Of a stretch of DNA of 64,000 nt, positions 55,379 to 63,730 are shown one piece after another. Location: contig PQWQ01000002.1 of NCBI GenBank assembly GCA_002943765.1, positions 4,898,001 to 4,962,000 of the forward strand. Reading direction: 5' to 3'. The notes beneath the pieces are model-generated. The model made no database searches and was not told the DNA's origin. It saw nothing but the letters and a program-made list of their open reading frames with translations. Position 1 is the first letter of the stretch, and every line of letters starts with the position of its first letter. The position numbers were made by a program, and so were the translations under genes. Source of the stretch: Psoroptes ovis (Eukaryota > Arthropoda > Arachnida > Sarcoptiformes > Psoroptidae).

Positions 55379-58300
55379 AAGAATTTCTCAAAGGTCATTA
55401 AGTTTATCGTAGATTATTTAATTCATTTTTTCTTGATGGGCCAAATTCTTGATGATAATTATTTTTGAGAGTGTTGAGACTTGCCATAGAAAAAAAATTA
55501 ATGAAATTTGAAATATTTTTTCAATTAAATTTTTATTCTTTTCATTCAAAATTTACTAATTTATTTTTAATTATTCCATTCTATTTTTCAAATTCTATTT
55601 TTAAATTTTTTTTTTCAGCCTACATTTCGGGTGACAATGATTCCGTCCAAACACGTATAATTATTGTTGGCATTATTCTATTGATTATTGTCGCTACATT
55701 CATTATTTCATTGATATTATTTTATATTAAAAAGTAAGTTTCATCAAAAACAAAAATTTCCATTATTTTTTGCATTTTATTTTGGGTGAAGCACAAGCAT
55801 TATCGATCGATATTATTATCATTACATTTGTACAATTTTTTTTCAAATATTTTTTTTACAGACCTTAGTATTCAGTACTGCTTGCGCCATCTTTAGCTTT
55901 TTTTCTGTATTTCAAAATTATTTAATTTGATTTTTTTTCTTTCAAGATGATTTAATAGAAATTTTGCTTAATTTCATTTAAGATTCGCTTTACCTTTGAT
56001 AGTAAAATTAGAATAAAATGAATCTTAAAAAAAGCCAGAATTGAAATCTTTTCTAAATGATAATTGCAAACCAAAGAAAAATTGTTGAAATAAAGAAAAA
56101 AGAAATAGAAGCAATCAAATCAAATTTAATTTGATTATAGTGGAACGCATCTTACAAACGCGCATTTATATTTGAGGATTTGTATTGATTAAACTTGTGT
56201 TTTAGATGAAAAAAAAAAATTCTTTTAATGTTCGTTAAAAACATTCATTTCGTAGATGTTACAAAATTTTTATTTCTTCACTTTTTCTTATCCTTCATCA
56301 TCATCATTATTTATTATTATATTACACTTGGGACTTTCAAGAAATCATTGAAAAAGAAAACGTAGAAAATTATTTGATTAGCAAGCAGAATTAGGCCTAG
56401 AAATTCTTAAACAAAAAATATAATAATGATAATTTGAAAATTTCTATATAATCTTCTCAATTCATGACGATTTATTTTTGATTCGTTTCAATCAATCGAT
56501 CAATGAGTAAACGAATCTTCGTCGTTCTTCATTTCTTTTCTGTTTTTTTTTTCTTTCATTCATTTTCAATGTTTTCTGATAATGATTATTATTTTCAATA
56601 TTATGGTCATTATTTGAAATTGATCCTTTTATGTTTTTCATTCGTTTATTTATTTATTTATTTATTATTTCAATTTTGATTGCATTATACCGTTCGGTAA
56701 AATAAAGAAATAATTATAACAACCAACAAAATAAGCCATAATTCCTATGGAATTGAATTTCATAATAATAATAATTTACTTTTTTTCGTGAATTTTACTG
56801 ATTTCATCAATCTTTTTATGATTCAAAAACGAAGAAAAAAAAAGCAATCATTGCTATGATTGTCATCATATTTATTCCGTTTTTTTATTATTAATGAATT
56901 TATTGATAAAAATAATAATTGTCATTATTTATTATCATTATTATTATGATTATTATTGTCGCGAAGTTCGTGCTAGGGCGTTTTATTATTGCTATAATCA
57001 TTATTTTTATTATTATTATAATTATTATTTCATTCAATAAATCATTGATTTTGAATATTTAGCTTTCTAGCTTTCGTTTTTGCTTTTTTGCTTTTGTTTT
57101 GTTTTAATTGGGATTCATTCATTTTAATTTCTTTTTCTTTTATTTTATTTTCCATTTATCAAAAAACAAAAAAAAAATTGACATAGAAATAATGAAGATT
57201 GCAATAAAAAACAACCATCCGACTGTGATACATTGGAATATCGTAGCTGTGGAATGGAGGGTAAAAAACGTAAGTGTTTTATATTAATATTCGTTTTTTC
57301 TGCCTTATTATGTGTTTGCATGTGTGAAATATCAAAATTCAAATCGAAAAAAAAACAAATAGAATGAACAATATTATCAATAATAATAATAATCATTATT
57401 TGCTTATTTTAGCAAATAACAATACAAAAACAAATAAACAAAATATTGAAATCGATAAAAGAAAAATATTGTAATTTCAAATCAAAAATAACAATAATCA
57501 ATATAATGATTGCAAAAACACATATAAACATTTTATTCTAACGTAGATATAACTGCATATAACAAAAATATACAAATATCAAGTTCAATAATCATCATCA
57601 TCATCAATGTGAATGGGAAGAAATGAAAATCATTATTACAATCATATGATGATCATTATTATTATCATTATGAAAGTTCAGTGAAAAAAAACTTGAAAAT
57701 ATCAGATTTCAATATTTCACTATTCACTCTATACGTGTAATTCAAAATTCAATAGAATAATATGAATAGTATTCATTCAATTCATTGTTCATTGAAAAAA
57801 ATAAACAAATATAATCAAGTAAGAATGTAGAAATACAATAGAAAAATAAGAATGATGAAACCACGTTCAATTTTCTTCTTGCTACAAGAGAATTGAAGTT
57901 TGTAAGAATTTCCAGAAAAAAAAACATTGCAAAATATCAAAATATGGTCCATTAGATTTGATTGAATTACCGTTACCAGCTGAGCCATAATAATTCTGAT
58001 AATAATAATAATAATAATCATTATGATCATCAATTTTGATGAAGAATTTATTTTTCATTTTTTTGTTCTCTTCTCTCTCATATTCTTTGAATTGAAAATA
58101 AACAAAAAAACTATTTCAGTAAGAAAAAAACAATGACTGTTTGCATGGTAGTCATAATAATAATAATAGAATAATGCATGAAATTGAAAAGAATTCAAAG
58201 AATATTACCGAATACAAAATGAAAAGTTTATTTCAAATAATTGTAGTGAGAAACAAGAACAATACCATTCATTCGTAATAAACTTTCGTTATTTGATTGT

Positions 58301-61300
58301 TAATATTTCACACAAACATAAAGAGATATTTTATTTATTCTAATAATAAAAGAAAAATTACATTGAAATTAAATTATAAATTTTTGTTATGTGTGTCTTA
58401 CGTTTTCGGTATCTTTTGTTTAAAAAATTTGTAATTGTTTGAAATTGTTAATCATTCATTAAATTATACATTAATCATTTGAAATCAAAATTTTACATTC
58501 ATTATTAAAAAGCATGTGGTTTTTTTGATCGAACTTTTTGTTCAATCGATTTAACGGTTGTTTTAATTCGATAATTTTCAAAAACGCTCCGTACACAAAG
58601 TACGTAAATCATAAAATTCTCATTACAAATAATATAATGGAAATATTGCAAGTTTTTTTTTGCTTGCTTAAGCATCCAATAATAATCGATTATCATTATA
58701 TTCATATCATGATGGTGATGGTGATGGAATGTACCATGAACATTTAGCATTCATTTTTATTTCCATGCATTCCATGATTTTTCACGCGTTCATTCATGTT
58801 TTAACAAATTTCTGTTTGTTCAAATTATATTACACTCATAAACACAAGGATACACGTTGAATCATCAATATTTGAAAGCGAAAAAAAATGGTAGCTTATA
58901 GATCGTAAATTCAAATTTCTTCCACATCAAAACTTCGGGAAAAAAACTAATTCAATTTCATGTTTGATTTGCAATAATTCATCTTTTTTTTTTTTGATGA
59001 TGACCACAAGAATCATATGAATATTATCAATTTTTTCCCATTTGTTTGTTGCATAATCTTTTTTTTCGTTTTATTTTATTTCATATCATCAATTTTTCAA
59101 TTAATTTTCTTTTCATTTCTCTCTTCAACAGTCGTTTCAACATTTGATCATGCACCGATTGTTCCAACACCAAGATGTAAGTTTGAATTTGATATATTTA
59201 AATACAAATACAATAAAAAAAAATGTTTCAAATTATAAAAAGAATAATACAAATTTGTACACAGTTTTTCCGTATATTTTTCTCGTATTTTTCCTTTTCC
59301 AATTCAATTAATCCGATTATGTGATATCAATTTTTTTTTTGGTTGGCGAAGATTTGTGCGAACAAATATACTGATAATTTTGAAATTTTGTGCATATTAT
59401 TGCGTATGAATAGTATGAACACAATTCACTTCAATGCAATTCTGTAGTATTGATCCTATTAAAAAAAATTTAGATTTAACTAACCTCAAAATAAAAAATT
59501 GAGCAAAAAAAAAAGAATGAAAGTTGTGTTGAATTGAGTCGGATTCGAAAAAATAAAATTTGAATTGGAAATTATTTTCAACAAAAATTTTTTTTTCAGT
59601 TGAAATTTTTATTGAAATTCAAATTTCAATTTATTATTATTATTATTTACATTTAAAAATCTCAAATTTTTCTCTGCTTTCATCAATTTGTGATATTGAA
59701 TTTCAACATTTTGATTTATTTTTCTTCTTTCTTTTTCATCTGAAAATTTTATTTTTTTTTAATAATAATAATTTCTAGCTTGATTCAGATTTATTCTGTG
59801 TGTGTGTGCTGCGCACAGTGTCAATACTTTTCAGAAAATTTTATACAGTTAAATTCAAATATGGAAATTATTGTCATTATTTGATTTAGAATTTTGCTTT
59901 GAAAATAATTTTCACATTTTTTTTTGAAAAAATTTATCGATTTTTTCTTCCCATTTCTAATTTTATTCAATTTTCATTTCATTCCTAAATTTTTCAAAAA
60001 AAAAAAAAAAAAAAAAATAAAATAAAATAAAATAAAAATAGTTAATTCAACATTTTCAGTTGCAACTCCTTTATTTACAAATTGTACAACATCACGTTCG
60101 TATGTTGATCCACATACATATGAAGATCCAAATCAAGCTATTAAAGAATTTACGAAAGAAATTGATGCATCACACATTACGATTGAAGCAATTATTGGTG
60201 GCGGTGAATTTGGTGATGTTTGTCGTGGAAAATTAAAAATACCAGGCAAAATGGAAGTTACTGTTGCAATTAAAACATTGAAACCGACTACAGCTGAAAA
60301 ACCTCGTTTAGATTTTTTAACTGAAGCATCAATCATGGGACAATTTGATCATTCAAATGTTATCTATTTACAAGGTGTCGTGACAAAAACAAATCCAATT
60401 ATGATCATAACTGAATATATGGAACATGGATCATTGGATGCATTTTTAAGAGTAAGTTTATTATTATCATTTTTCATTTTATTTTATTTTTGGTTCATTG
60501 CGATTACAATCATTACTATTATTATCATGATTGTTATCGATAATGCATTAGTTATATCCTTGAAAAAAATGAAAAAAAAAGGTTCACAAAAAAATAGTTT
60601 GATAGAAATGATCAAAAACAATCTCAAAAGGCAAAAACATGTACAATTGCAATAACCTTATTGCAAAATAAACATTCTGGAAACAGTTTTACTGTTAATA
60701 CCATCAAATTCAAAAAACGATCATGAAAAAAAAGATAAAAATTCCATCTGCGAAAAAAAGAAAACCTCTGAATAATCTACGATGATCATCATCAATAAAT
60801 TAGAAAATTTGAATAGAATGAAAATATTTCGATATATTTCGATTTTCAAGATCGAAAAAAAGGCAACAAACAAACAAAACAAATGATGATGATGATCATT
60901 GTGAAATGATAATTTCATGAACAACAATATATATATCATATTGCATATTCTTTGAATCGAAATTTAAACGATCATAATAACGATGATGATAATGGCGATA
61001 TAATAGAGTAGGAATATTCTATGAAACAAAAGAAAAAAAGGAAAAAACAAGATATTAATGGTTTTAATATATGCAAATACCGAAATTACATTGCCCAAAT
61101 ATTCCAATTTGAAATATTTGCGCATCTAAAAGCATTCAGAATTCTGTCCTGCTTTTGCTCTTACTTGAATTCTGATTTTCATTTTCATCATAGAACATGG
61201 TGAAACAAGAAACATTACGTTCATCCCATAAATAGCCAATTTTTTGATTAAAAATAGCTCCAATAATAATAATAATAACGAATTTTACAATATTTACCTT

Positions 61301-62904
61301 TTATTTCAAAAAAAAATCATTATTATTCATATAATGTATGCTTGGTTTTTTTGGGTTTTCATTAATAATTAATCGAAGTTTGAAGAAGAATGAAAAAAAT
61401 ATCGTTTCTCATTGTTTTGTTTGGAATTAACCTATGAAAATAACGAATTCTACCTTTGAATATCATTCATTTATTTGATTCAATCATTTAACTTTATCGT
61501 TTTTTGTTTTTGCTCTCTTTCAAACGATTATCATTAATATTACGATTTTTTTTCTCCTACAAATAAGCTTTGAATTTTCTATTCATTATTTCTCTGGTTT
61601 CGCATTGAATCATTTTTTTAAAATCATTTTTTCAGCTTATTTTGCACATTTATGTTCAATTTTCGGTATTAATGTATTGAATCAATGAACTTTTGCAACT
61701 GTTTCTTGCAATCTTTGAATGTGATTTTATTGAAAAAAAAACTTTTTAATTTTACTATATTTTCAATAATTTATTTTATTAATCAAAAATCAAACAGGCA
61801 AATGAAGGAAAATTCACAATATTACAATTGATCGGAATGCTAAGAGGAATCGCATCTGGTATGGAATATTTATCCACAATGAATTATGTTCATAGGGTAT
61901 GTATTTTTTTTTATTTTTTTCTCATTTGCTGATTAATTTTTTTTTATATATTTTGCTATTAGGATTTGGCTGCCAGAAATGTTCTTGTCAATTCATCATT
62001 TATTTGTAAAATAGCTGATTTCGGCCTTTCAAGAGAGATTGAAAGCGCTACTGAAGGAGCTTATACTACAAGAGTATGTTCCATAATTCATTATTATTAA
62101 TAAATAGTAGTAATAATAATAATAAATTTGTATTTAAATTTGACAGGGTGGTAAAATACCAGTAAGATGGACAGCTCCTGAAGCTATTGCTTTCAGAAAA
62201 TTCACATCAGCATCTGATGTTTGGAGTTTCGGTATCGTTTGTTGGGAAGTAATGTCGTATGGTGAAAGACCATATTGGAATTGGTCAAATCAAGATGTTA
62301 TCAAAAGTATTGAAAAAGGTTATCGACTTCCACCACCAATTGTATGTTTGAAAAATTGAATGATTTTTGATTTCCCTTCAATTAATTCTTTTTTGCTTTC
62401 ATTTATCTAGGATTGTCCTGATGCTGTTTATCAATTAATGTTAGAATCATGGCAAAAAGATCGCTCAAATCGTCCAACATTTACACAAATTGTAAAAACA
62501 TTAGACAAACTTGCTAAATGTCCGGAAAATTTGATGAAATTAGCTCAACAAATGAATAGGTAAAATATTATCTATTGTAAAAATTCAAATTGAATTTCAA
62601 CTTTTCTTTTGTTTCATCAAAATAATTTAGAGTTGATCCATTCATGGAACAACCAGCTTCAATTCCAGATGTGATACAATTCAAATCATTCTATGAATGG
62701 TTAGCAAGTATTAAAATGTCTAGATATCAAATTAATTTTGAACATGCCGGTATCAATAATCTATCAGCAGTGGCAAGATTAAGTCTACAAGATTTAATGG
62801 CAATAGGTGTCGATATACCGAGTCATCAGAAAAAAATAATGAATAGCATATATTCATTACGTGCACAAAATAGTATTGGTTCACCTGAAGGTTTTCTCGT
62901 ATGA
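39052..62904 (+). CDS. Eph: Eph receptor tyrosine kinase, complete gene, 19 coding exons
   Basis: Transmembrane receptor for ephrins, used in contact-dependent guidance and cell sorting. Joining 39052-39181, 45115-45194, 45365-45545, 45753-45901, 46474-46804, 47700-47855, 47956-48258, 50005-50055, 52705-52961, 53649-53730, 55619-55733, 57187-57269, 59132-59176, 60060-60451, 61798-61896, 61963-62073, 62147-62341, 62411-62559 and 62631-62904 gives 3,183 nt (1,060 aa) with no internal stop, GT-AG at every intron and matching phases. Approximate domains: signal peptide 1-29, ephrin-binding 44-221, Cys-rich 222-342, FN3-1 344-443, FN3-2 462-570, membrane helix 587-609, juxtamembrane 610-690, kinase 694-955, SAM 983-1048, C-terminus GFLV. 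Catalytic residues are all present: glycine loop GGGEFGDV (701-708), K726, E743, HRDLAARN (817-824), DFG (837-839), APE (865-867). Length fits the family, usually about 1,000 aa. Family identity is very secure. The first exon and the optional small exons are less certain. Confidence 0.95.
39182..45114 (+). other. Eph intron 1 (5.9 kb)
   Basis: The longest intron in the model. It starts GTATTT and ends AATAG. It contains MITE copy 3 and microsatellites such as (AAT)n at about 43958-43981 and (ATTC)n near 43390-43410. No other exon is recognisable. If transcription instead starts near 45 kb, this is upstream DNA. Confidence 0.6.
44105..44185 (-). mobile_element. mariner-like MITE, copy 3 (81 bp), Eph intron 1
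   Basis: Left end TTAGGTTGTCCGAAAAG, right end CTTATCGGACAACCTGA. The internal sequence, read on the minus strand, matches the loop of copies 1 and 4 (CATTTTCCTACGATATAATC), so this copy is inserted in the opposite orientation. TA precedes it. The right-hand flank is AA, so one target-site copy has decayed. Confidence 0.72.
45115..45194 (+). CDS. Eph: Eph coding exon 2 (start of ephrin-binding domain)
   Basis: Encodes residues 44-70, starting VILLDTTQESSLDW, which matches the usual first strand of the Eph ligand-binding domain (EVTLLDT...LGW in vertebrates). The acceptor AATAG follows a pyrimidine-rich stretch and the donor is GGC before GTAAGT, phase 0. The frame stays open upstream of the acceptor to two ATGs at 45072 and 45075, so an unspliced start is possible. 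Confidence 0.88.
45365..45545 (+). CDS. Eph: Eph coding exon 3 (ephrin-binding domain)
   Basis: Residues 71-130. It opens WVEESF and contains INWRSYVVCDV, the counterpart of the family's IRTYQVCNV, then NNWLWTPFI and KFSMRDCNLFP. Both cysteines are ones conserved in the domain. Intron 2 is only 170 bp. The exon ends TCCAG before GTATGT, phase 1. Confidence 0.95.
45753..45901 (+). CDS. Eph: Eph coding exon 4 (ephrin-binding domain)
   Basis: Residues 131-180: GMALSCKETFSLLYYEHD, then PPPWEPESYKLIDRIAADEGRF. The SCKETF and IAADE motifs are hallmarks of the Eph ligand-binding domain. The acceptor is ACAG before GAATGG. The donor is GTGAG before GTTTGT, phase 0. The open frame runs a few codons into intron 4 before a stop and is not coding there. 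Confidence 0.95.
45902..46473 (+). other. Eph intron 4 (572 bp)
   Basis: AT-rich, except for a less AT-rich patch at about 46215-46262. That patch is open in one frame but has no usable donor (see findings). Confidence 0.6.
46474..46804 (+). CDS. Eph: Eph coding exon 5 (end of ephrin-binding domain and start of Cys-rich region)
   Basis: Residues 181-290 plus one base. It starts VIINTEIRSVPVTKKGVYFA and FRDQGACLSIIAIKIFYITC, closing the ligand-binding domain at about residue 221. The Cys-rich part follows (GVCVANSQQVEIPRLLC, GDGNWTLPSGGCKCMPGYEP). Possible N-glycosylation sites are NIT and NWT. The acceptor is ACCAG and the donor CAAG before GTAAAA, phase 1. Confidence 0.96.
46805..47699 (+). 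other. Eph intron 5 (895 bp)
   Basis: GTAAAA to TTTCAG. It has AT-rich filler with ATG/ATT microsatellites and a palindromic ATAATGATGATGATGATCAT-like stretch near 47093-47120. No coding signal. Confidence 0.65.
47700..47855 (+). CDS. Eph: Eph coding exon 6 (Cys-rich, TNFR/EGF-like)
   Basis: Residues 291-342. It has the spaced cysteines of the Eph Cys-rich region: VCPSGKFKP, LCQPCPAHSKSS, STECRCDVGYYRAAKDP and MPCT. CPAHS and TECRCDVGYYRA are near-diagnostic for Eph. The acceptor is AATTTCAG. The donor is ACTC before GTATGT, phase 1, which makes the next residue Gln where vertebrate Ephs usually have Arg (PCTR). Confidence 0.96.
47956..48258 (+). CDS. Eph: Eph coding exon 7 (fibronectin III domain 1)
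   Basis: Residues 343-443. It encodes a whole FN3 domain: PPSAPQNLTINFLDQSTVIL, TWNEPKFLGG, VYRITCDYC, VVISGLNPMTSYRFQVYAEN and ending VEITATTEAS. PPSAPQNL and L-x-P-x-T-x-Y-x-F are typical. N-glycosylation sequons NLT and two NDT are present. Intron 6 is only 100 bp. It ends TTCAG before GTAAGT, phase 1. Confidence 0.96.
48259..50004 (+). other. Eph intron 7 (1.7 kb)
   Basis: Between FN3-1 and the 51-nt exon. It contains a 145-codon open frame (48398-48835) that is His/Asn- and Phe-rich low-complexity sequence and not credible, plus a CTG run at about 49712-49732. No exon recognised. Confidence 0.6.
50005..50055 (+). CDS. Eph: Eph coding exon 8, probable 51-nt cassette exon between FN3 domains
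   Basis: Pyrimidine-rich sequence ending AACATAG precedes the exon and a perfect donor, AATG before GTAAGT, follows it. Phase is 1 on both sides, so including or skipping it keeps frame. It adds 17 residues (GYISLVITEDSSGQKYN) to the linker between FN3-1 and FN3-2. Skipping gives ...TTEAS-A-IPATT. The peptide matches no Eph domain I recognise. Real splicing is inferred from the splice sites and phase only. Confidence 0.6.
50288..50367 (+). mobile_element. mariner-like MITE, copy 4 (80 bp), Eph intron 8
   Basis: Left end TTAGGTTGTCCCATAAG, right end CTTATGGGACAACCCAA, TA on both sides (50286-50287, 50368-50369). The loop TCCAATGATTTTCTATGATA closely matches copy 1. It lies 232 bp downstream of the 51-nt cassette exon. 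Confidence 0.78.
51233..51312 (+). mobile_element. mariner-like MITE, copy 5 (80 bp), Eph intron 8
   Basis: Left end TTAGATTGTCCGATAAG, right end CTTTTCGGACAACCTAA, TA on both sides (51231-51232, 51313-51314). The loop TCTCATAATACCCTACAATA is a diverged form of copies 1 and 4. It sits between the 51-nt exon and the candidate 39-nt exon. Confidence 0.76.
52191..52229 (+). other. candidate second cassette exon (39 nt) in the FN3 linker of Eph
   Basis: A long T-run ending TGCTTCAG gives a strong acceptor at 52190. The donor is CAT before GTAATG. The 39 nt between are open in the needed frame (peptide AKDYFDFGSNYRT, then Ser with exon 9) and are phase 1 to phase 1, so they could be inserted alone or with exon 8. 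The donor is weaker and the peptide has no known match. It could be a chance match. Confidence 0.25.
52705..52961 (+). CDS. Eph: Eph coding exon 9 (fibronectin III domain 2, first part)
   Basis: Residues 461-546: PPIMRVISADGTQITLGW, then an Asn/Asp-rich loop, ITAYELRYHS, FETTITGLKPLTEYAFQ. This is the B-to-F strand pattern of FN3. The loop after W486 (DDNINNNMNNDPSNE) is longer than usual and is coded by AAT/GAT triplets. The sequon NTS is present. The acceptor is AATTTAG and the donor TTTTCAG before GTAAAT, phase 0. Confidence 0.95.
52962..53648 (+). other. Eph intron 9 (687 bp)
   Basis: Splits FN3-2 in phase 0. AT-rich, no feature seen. Confidence 0.65.
53649..53730 (+). CDS. Eph: Eph coding exon 10 (end of FN3 domain 2)
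   Basis: Residues 547-573: IRSRTKTGWSEFSK followed by a short stalk ending RVANP. It gives the last FN3 strand (family: QIRAFTAAGYGNYS). The acceptor is TTTCTCCAG and the donor CCTG before GTATGT, phase 1. Confidence 0.94.
55085..55124. repeat. GTT/GCT microsatellite in Eph intron 10
   Basis: Mixed TTG and CTG triplets, about 40 bp. Confidence 0.85.
55347..55377 (+). repeat. (CA)15 dinucleotide repeat in Eph intron 10
   Basis: CA tract in the sense strand about 240 bp before the membrane-exon acceptor. Intronic CA repeats are known hnRNP-L binding sites in vertebrates. A role here is untested. Confidence 0.88.
55619..55733 (+). CDS. Eph: Eph coding exon 11 (transmembrane helix)
   Basis: Residues 574-611. 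A short polar stalk (YISGDNDSVQTR) is followed by about 23 hydrophobic residues (I587-Y609, IIIVGIILLIIVATFIISLI onward) and then basic IKK as a stop-transfer signal. The acceptor has a very T-rich tract ending CAG. The donor is AAAAA before GTAAGT, phase 2. Confidence 0.93.
55734..57186 (+). other. Eph intron 11 (1.5 kb)
   Basis: AT-rich with ATT tracts. A small less AT-rich patch lies at about 56959-56981. No exon recognised. Confidence 0.6.
57187..57269 (+). CDS. Eph: Eph coding exon 12 (juxtamembrane)
   Basis: Residues 612-639 (KNNEDCNKKQPSDCDTLEY and on to GMEGKK), a polar cytoplasmic segment just after the membrane with one Tyr. The acceptor is GACATAG. I chose the donor AAAAAC before GTAAGT (57270) over the weaker GTAAAA at 57261, because only it gives the phase-1 end that exon 13 or exon 14 needs. 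Confidence 0.85.
57270..59131 (+). other. Eph intron 12 (1.9 kb)
   Basis: AT-rich with CAT and AAT microsatellites. No exon recognised. Confidence 0.6.
59132..59176 (+). CDS. Eph: Eph coding exon 13 (45-nt juxtamembrane microexon)
   Basis: Residues 640-654 (LVSTFDHAPIVPTPR). The acceptor is TTCAACAG after a CT-rich tract. The donor is AGAT before GTAAGT. Phase is 1 on both sides, so skipping would join exon 12 to exon 14 in frame (Leu at the joint either way). It adds 15 residues before the regulatory tyrosines. Confidence 0.78.
59177..60059 (+). other. Eph intron 13 (883 bp)
   Basis: AT-rich, with an A-run and (AAAAT)n at about 59996-60038 just before the exon 14 acceptor. No exon recognised. 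Confidence 0.6.
60060..60451 (+). CDS. Eph: Eph coding exon 14 (juxtamembrane tyrosines and kinase N-lobe)
   Basis: Residues 655-785. SYVDPHTYEDPNQAI carries the two juxtamembrane tyrosines (Y669, Y675) that in known Ephs are autophosphorylated to release kinase inhibition and recruit SH2 proteins. Then come the glycine loop GGGEFGDV, VAIKTLK (K726), FLTEASIMGQFDH (E743), TEYMEHGSLDAFLR and gatekeeper T772. The donor is AGA before GTAAGT, phase 0. Confidence 0.97.
60452..61797 (+). other. Eph intron 14 (1.3 kb)
   Basis: Splits the kinase between N-lobe and C-lobe coding sequence, phase 0. AT-rich, no feature recognised. The exon 14 frame runs on into it for about 70 codons without meaning. 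Confidence 0.65.
61798..61896 (+). CDS. Eph: Eph coding exon 15 (kinase, helix E region)
   Basis: Residues 786-818: FTILQLIGMLRGIASGMEYL then STMNYVHR. LRGIASGM and YVHR are classic Eph kinase. The exon stops exactly between Arg818 and Asp819 of the HRD catalytic loop. The acceptor is AAACAG and the donor AGG before GTATGT, phase 0. Confidence 0.97.
61963..62073 (+). CDS. Eph: Eph coding exon 16 (catalytic and activation loops)
   Basis: Residues 819-855: DLAARNVLVN, KIADFGLSR and GAYTTR. It supplies the catalytic Asp819, the DFG at 837-839 and the activation-loop Tyr852. It is bounded by tiny introns of 66 and 73 bp and is phase 0 on both sides. Confidence 0.97.
62147..62341 (+). CDS. Eph: Eph coding exon 17 (kinase C-lobe)
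   Basis: Residues 856-920: GGKIPVRWTAPEAIAFRKF, SASDVWSFGIVCWEVMSYGE, RPYWNWSNQDVI and GYRLPPPI. It contains the APE motif and the DVW-S-FG helix F motif. Phase 0 on both sides. Confidence 0.97.
62411..62559 (+). CDS. Eph: Eph coding exon 18 (end of kinase domain)
   Basis: Residues 921-969 plus two bases: DCPDAVYQLMLESWQKDRSN, RPTFTQIVKTLDKL. It carries the conserved W-x-K-D-R-x-x-RP of tyrosine kinase subdomain XI, then the linker to SAM. The donor is AATAG before GTAAAA, phase 2. The linker is short. Confidence 0.96.
62631..62904 (+). CDS. Eph: Eph coding exon 19 (SAM domain and C-terminus)
   Basis: Residues 970-1060 and TGA. SAM domain: FYEWLASIKMSRYQINFEHA, SLQDLMAIGVDIPSHQKKI. It includes Tyr1002, the counterpart of the conserved SAM tyrosine (KMDRY in vertebrates). 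The protein ends EGFLV. The last four residues fit a class II PDZ ligand (hydrophobic at -2 and 0). Confidence 0.96.
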
Positions 62905-63730
62905 TATTGATGAAGAAACAAAATCATCAAATAAATATTGTTTGAAAAATATGAAACCAAATGAACTTTTTTCATAATGAATAAATTCATTAATAAAAAT
63001 TAATGCCAATCTTCACCGGAGAAAAACAACAATGAAAAATATAAAATATACCATGTGATTCAAATACATTTTCAAATCATTCATTCATTTCGTTCATTCA
63101 TTTCTTTCTACTTTTTTTTTTCTAATTTTATTTTGTTTCGATTTCAATTCAATAATTTATCTGTTATAATTTTCGTTATTTTACATTTTTTATCCGATTT
63201 TTTCTTGCATTTGATTCGTGTCTCAGCTTATAAACAATCATCATCAATATTATCATAAATAGATTATTATTATAATTTTTTAAATATTATTTCTACACAT
63301 TTCAATATGTATTTACAGTGAAACATGATTATATGCTTTAAGAAGAAATTTTTTTTTGTAGAAACAACAAAACAATATACAATCATACACATATAAATAA
63401 TAGACATACTGATCAGCATTATTGTTTGTTATTTTAATGAAGAAAAAGAAAAAACACATTTTCTTTTAAAAATGCTTTCAATTTTTGTCATATTTATTAT
63501 TATTTTTTGATTTCAATCTTACATTAATTTGTACTAATTTTTTTTTCTTTGAAAAAATTCATTGTAAATACATAGATTATCTGCAAATAAATAATATTAG
63601 TTACAAAGTAATAATAATATGTCATCACGTATTAACAGATATGCAGATAAATTATTATAAATAAATAAACAGCCAACATAGTCATTGATTGTAATTTTGT
63701 AAATAAATAAAAGTATTTTTTTTTCTCGAA
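62905..63730 (+). other. probable 3' UTR of Eph
   Basis: AT-rich sequence without coding signal after the Eph stop. AATAAA occurs soon after the stop (62930) and again twice at 63702-63711. The later pair is followed by a T-rich tract and a GT-rich stretch (near 63743-63752), as expected downstream of a cleavage site. Which signal is used cannot be told from sequence. Confidence 0.5.
63702..63711 (+). terminator. candidate distal polyadenylation signal of Eph
   Basis: Two overlapping AATAAA hexamers, then T-rich DNA and a GT-rich element about 35-45 bp downstream. This is the best-formed poly(A) site in the 1.1 kb after the stop codon. Other AATAAA copies at 62930 and near 62990 could give shorter 3' UTRs. 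Confidence 0.4.

Larger units (their letters stand above)
53731..55618 (+). other. Eph intron 10 (1.9 kb)
   Basis: Between FN3-2 and the membrane exon. It contains a GCT/GTT microsatellite at 55085-55124 and a (CA)15 run at 55347-55377, about 240 bp before the membrane-exon acceptor. No exon recognised. Confidence 0.6.

Noticed and set aside
57255..57262. Earlier donor for exon 12 (GAGG before GTAAAA)
   Set aside because: It would leave a phase that does not match exon 13 or exon 14. GTAAGT at 57270 is stronger and keeps frame.
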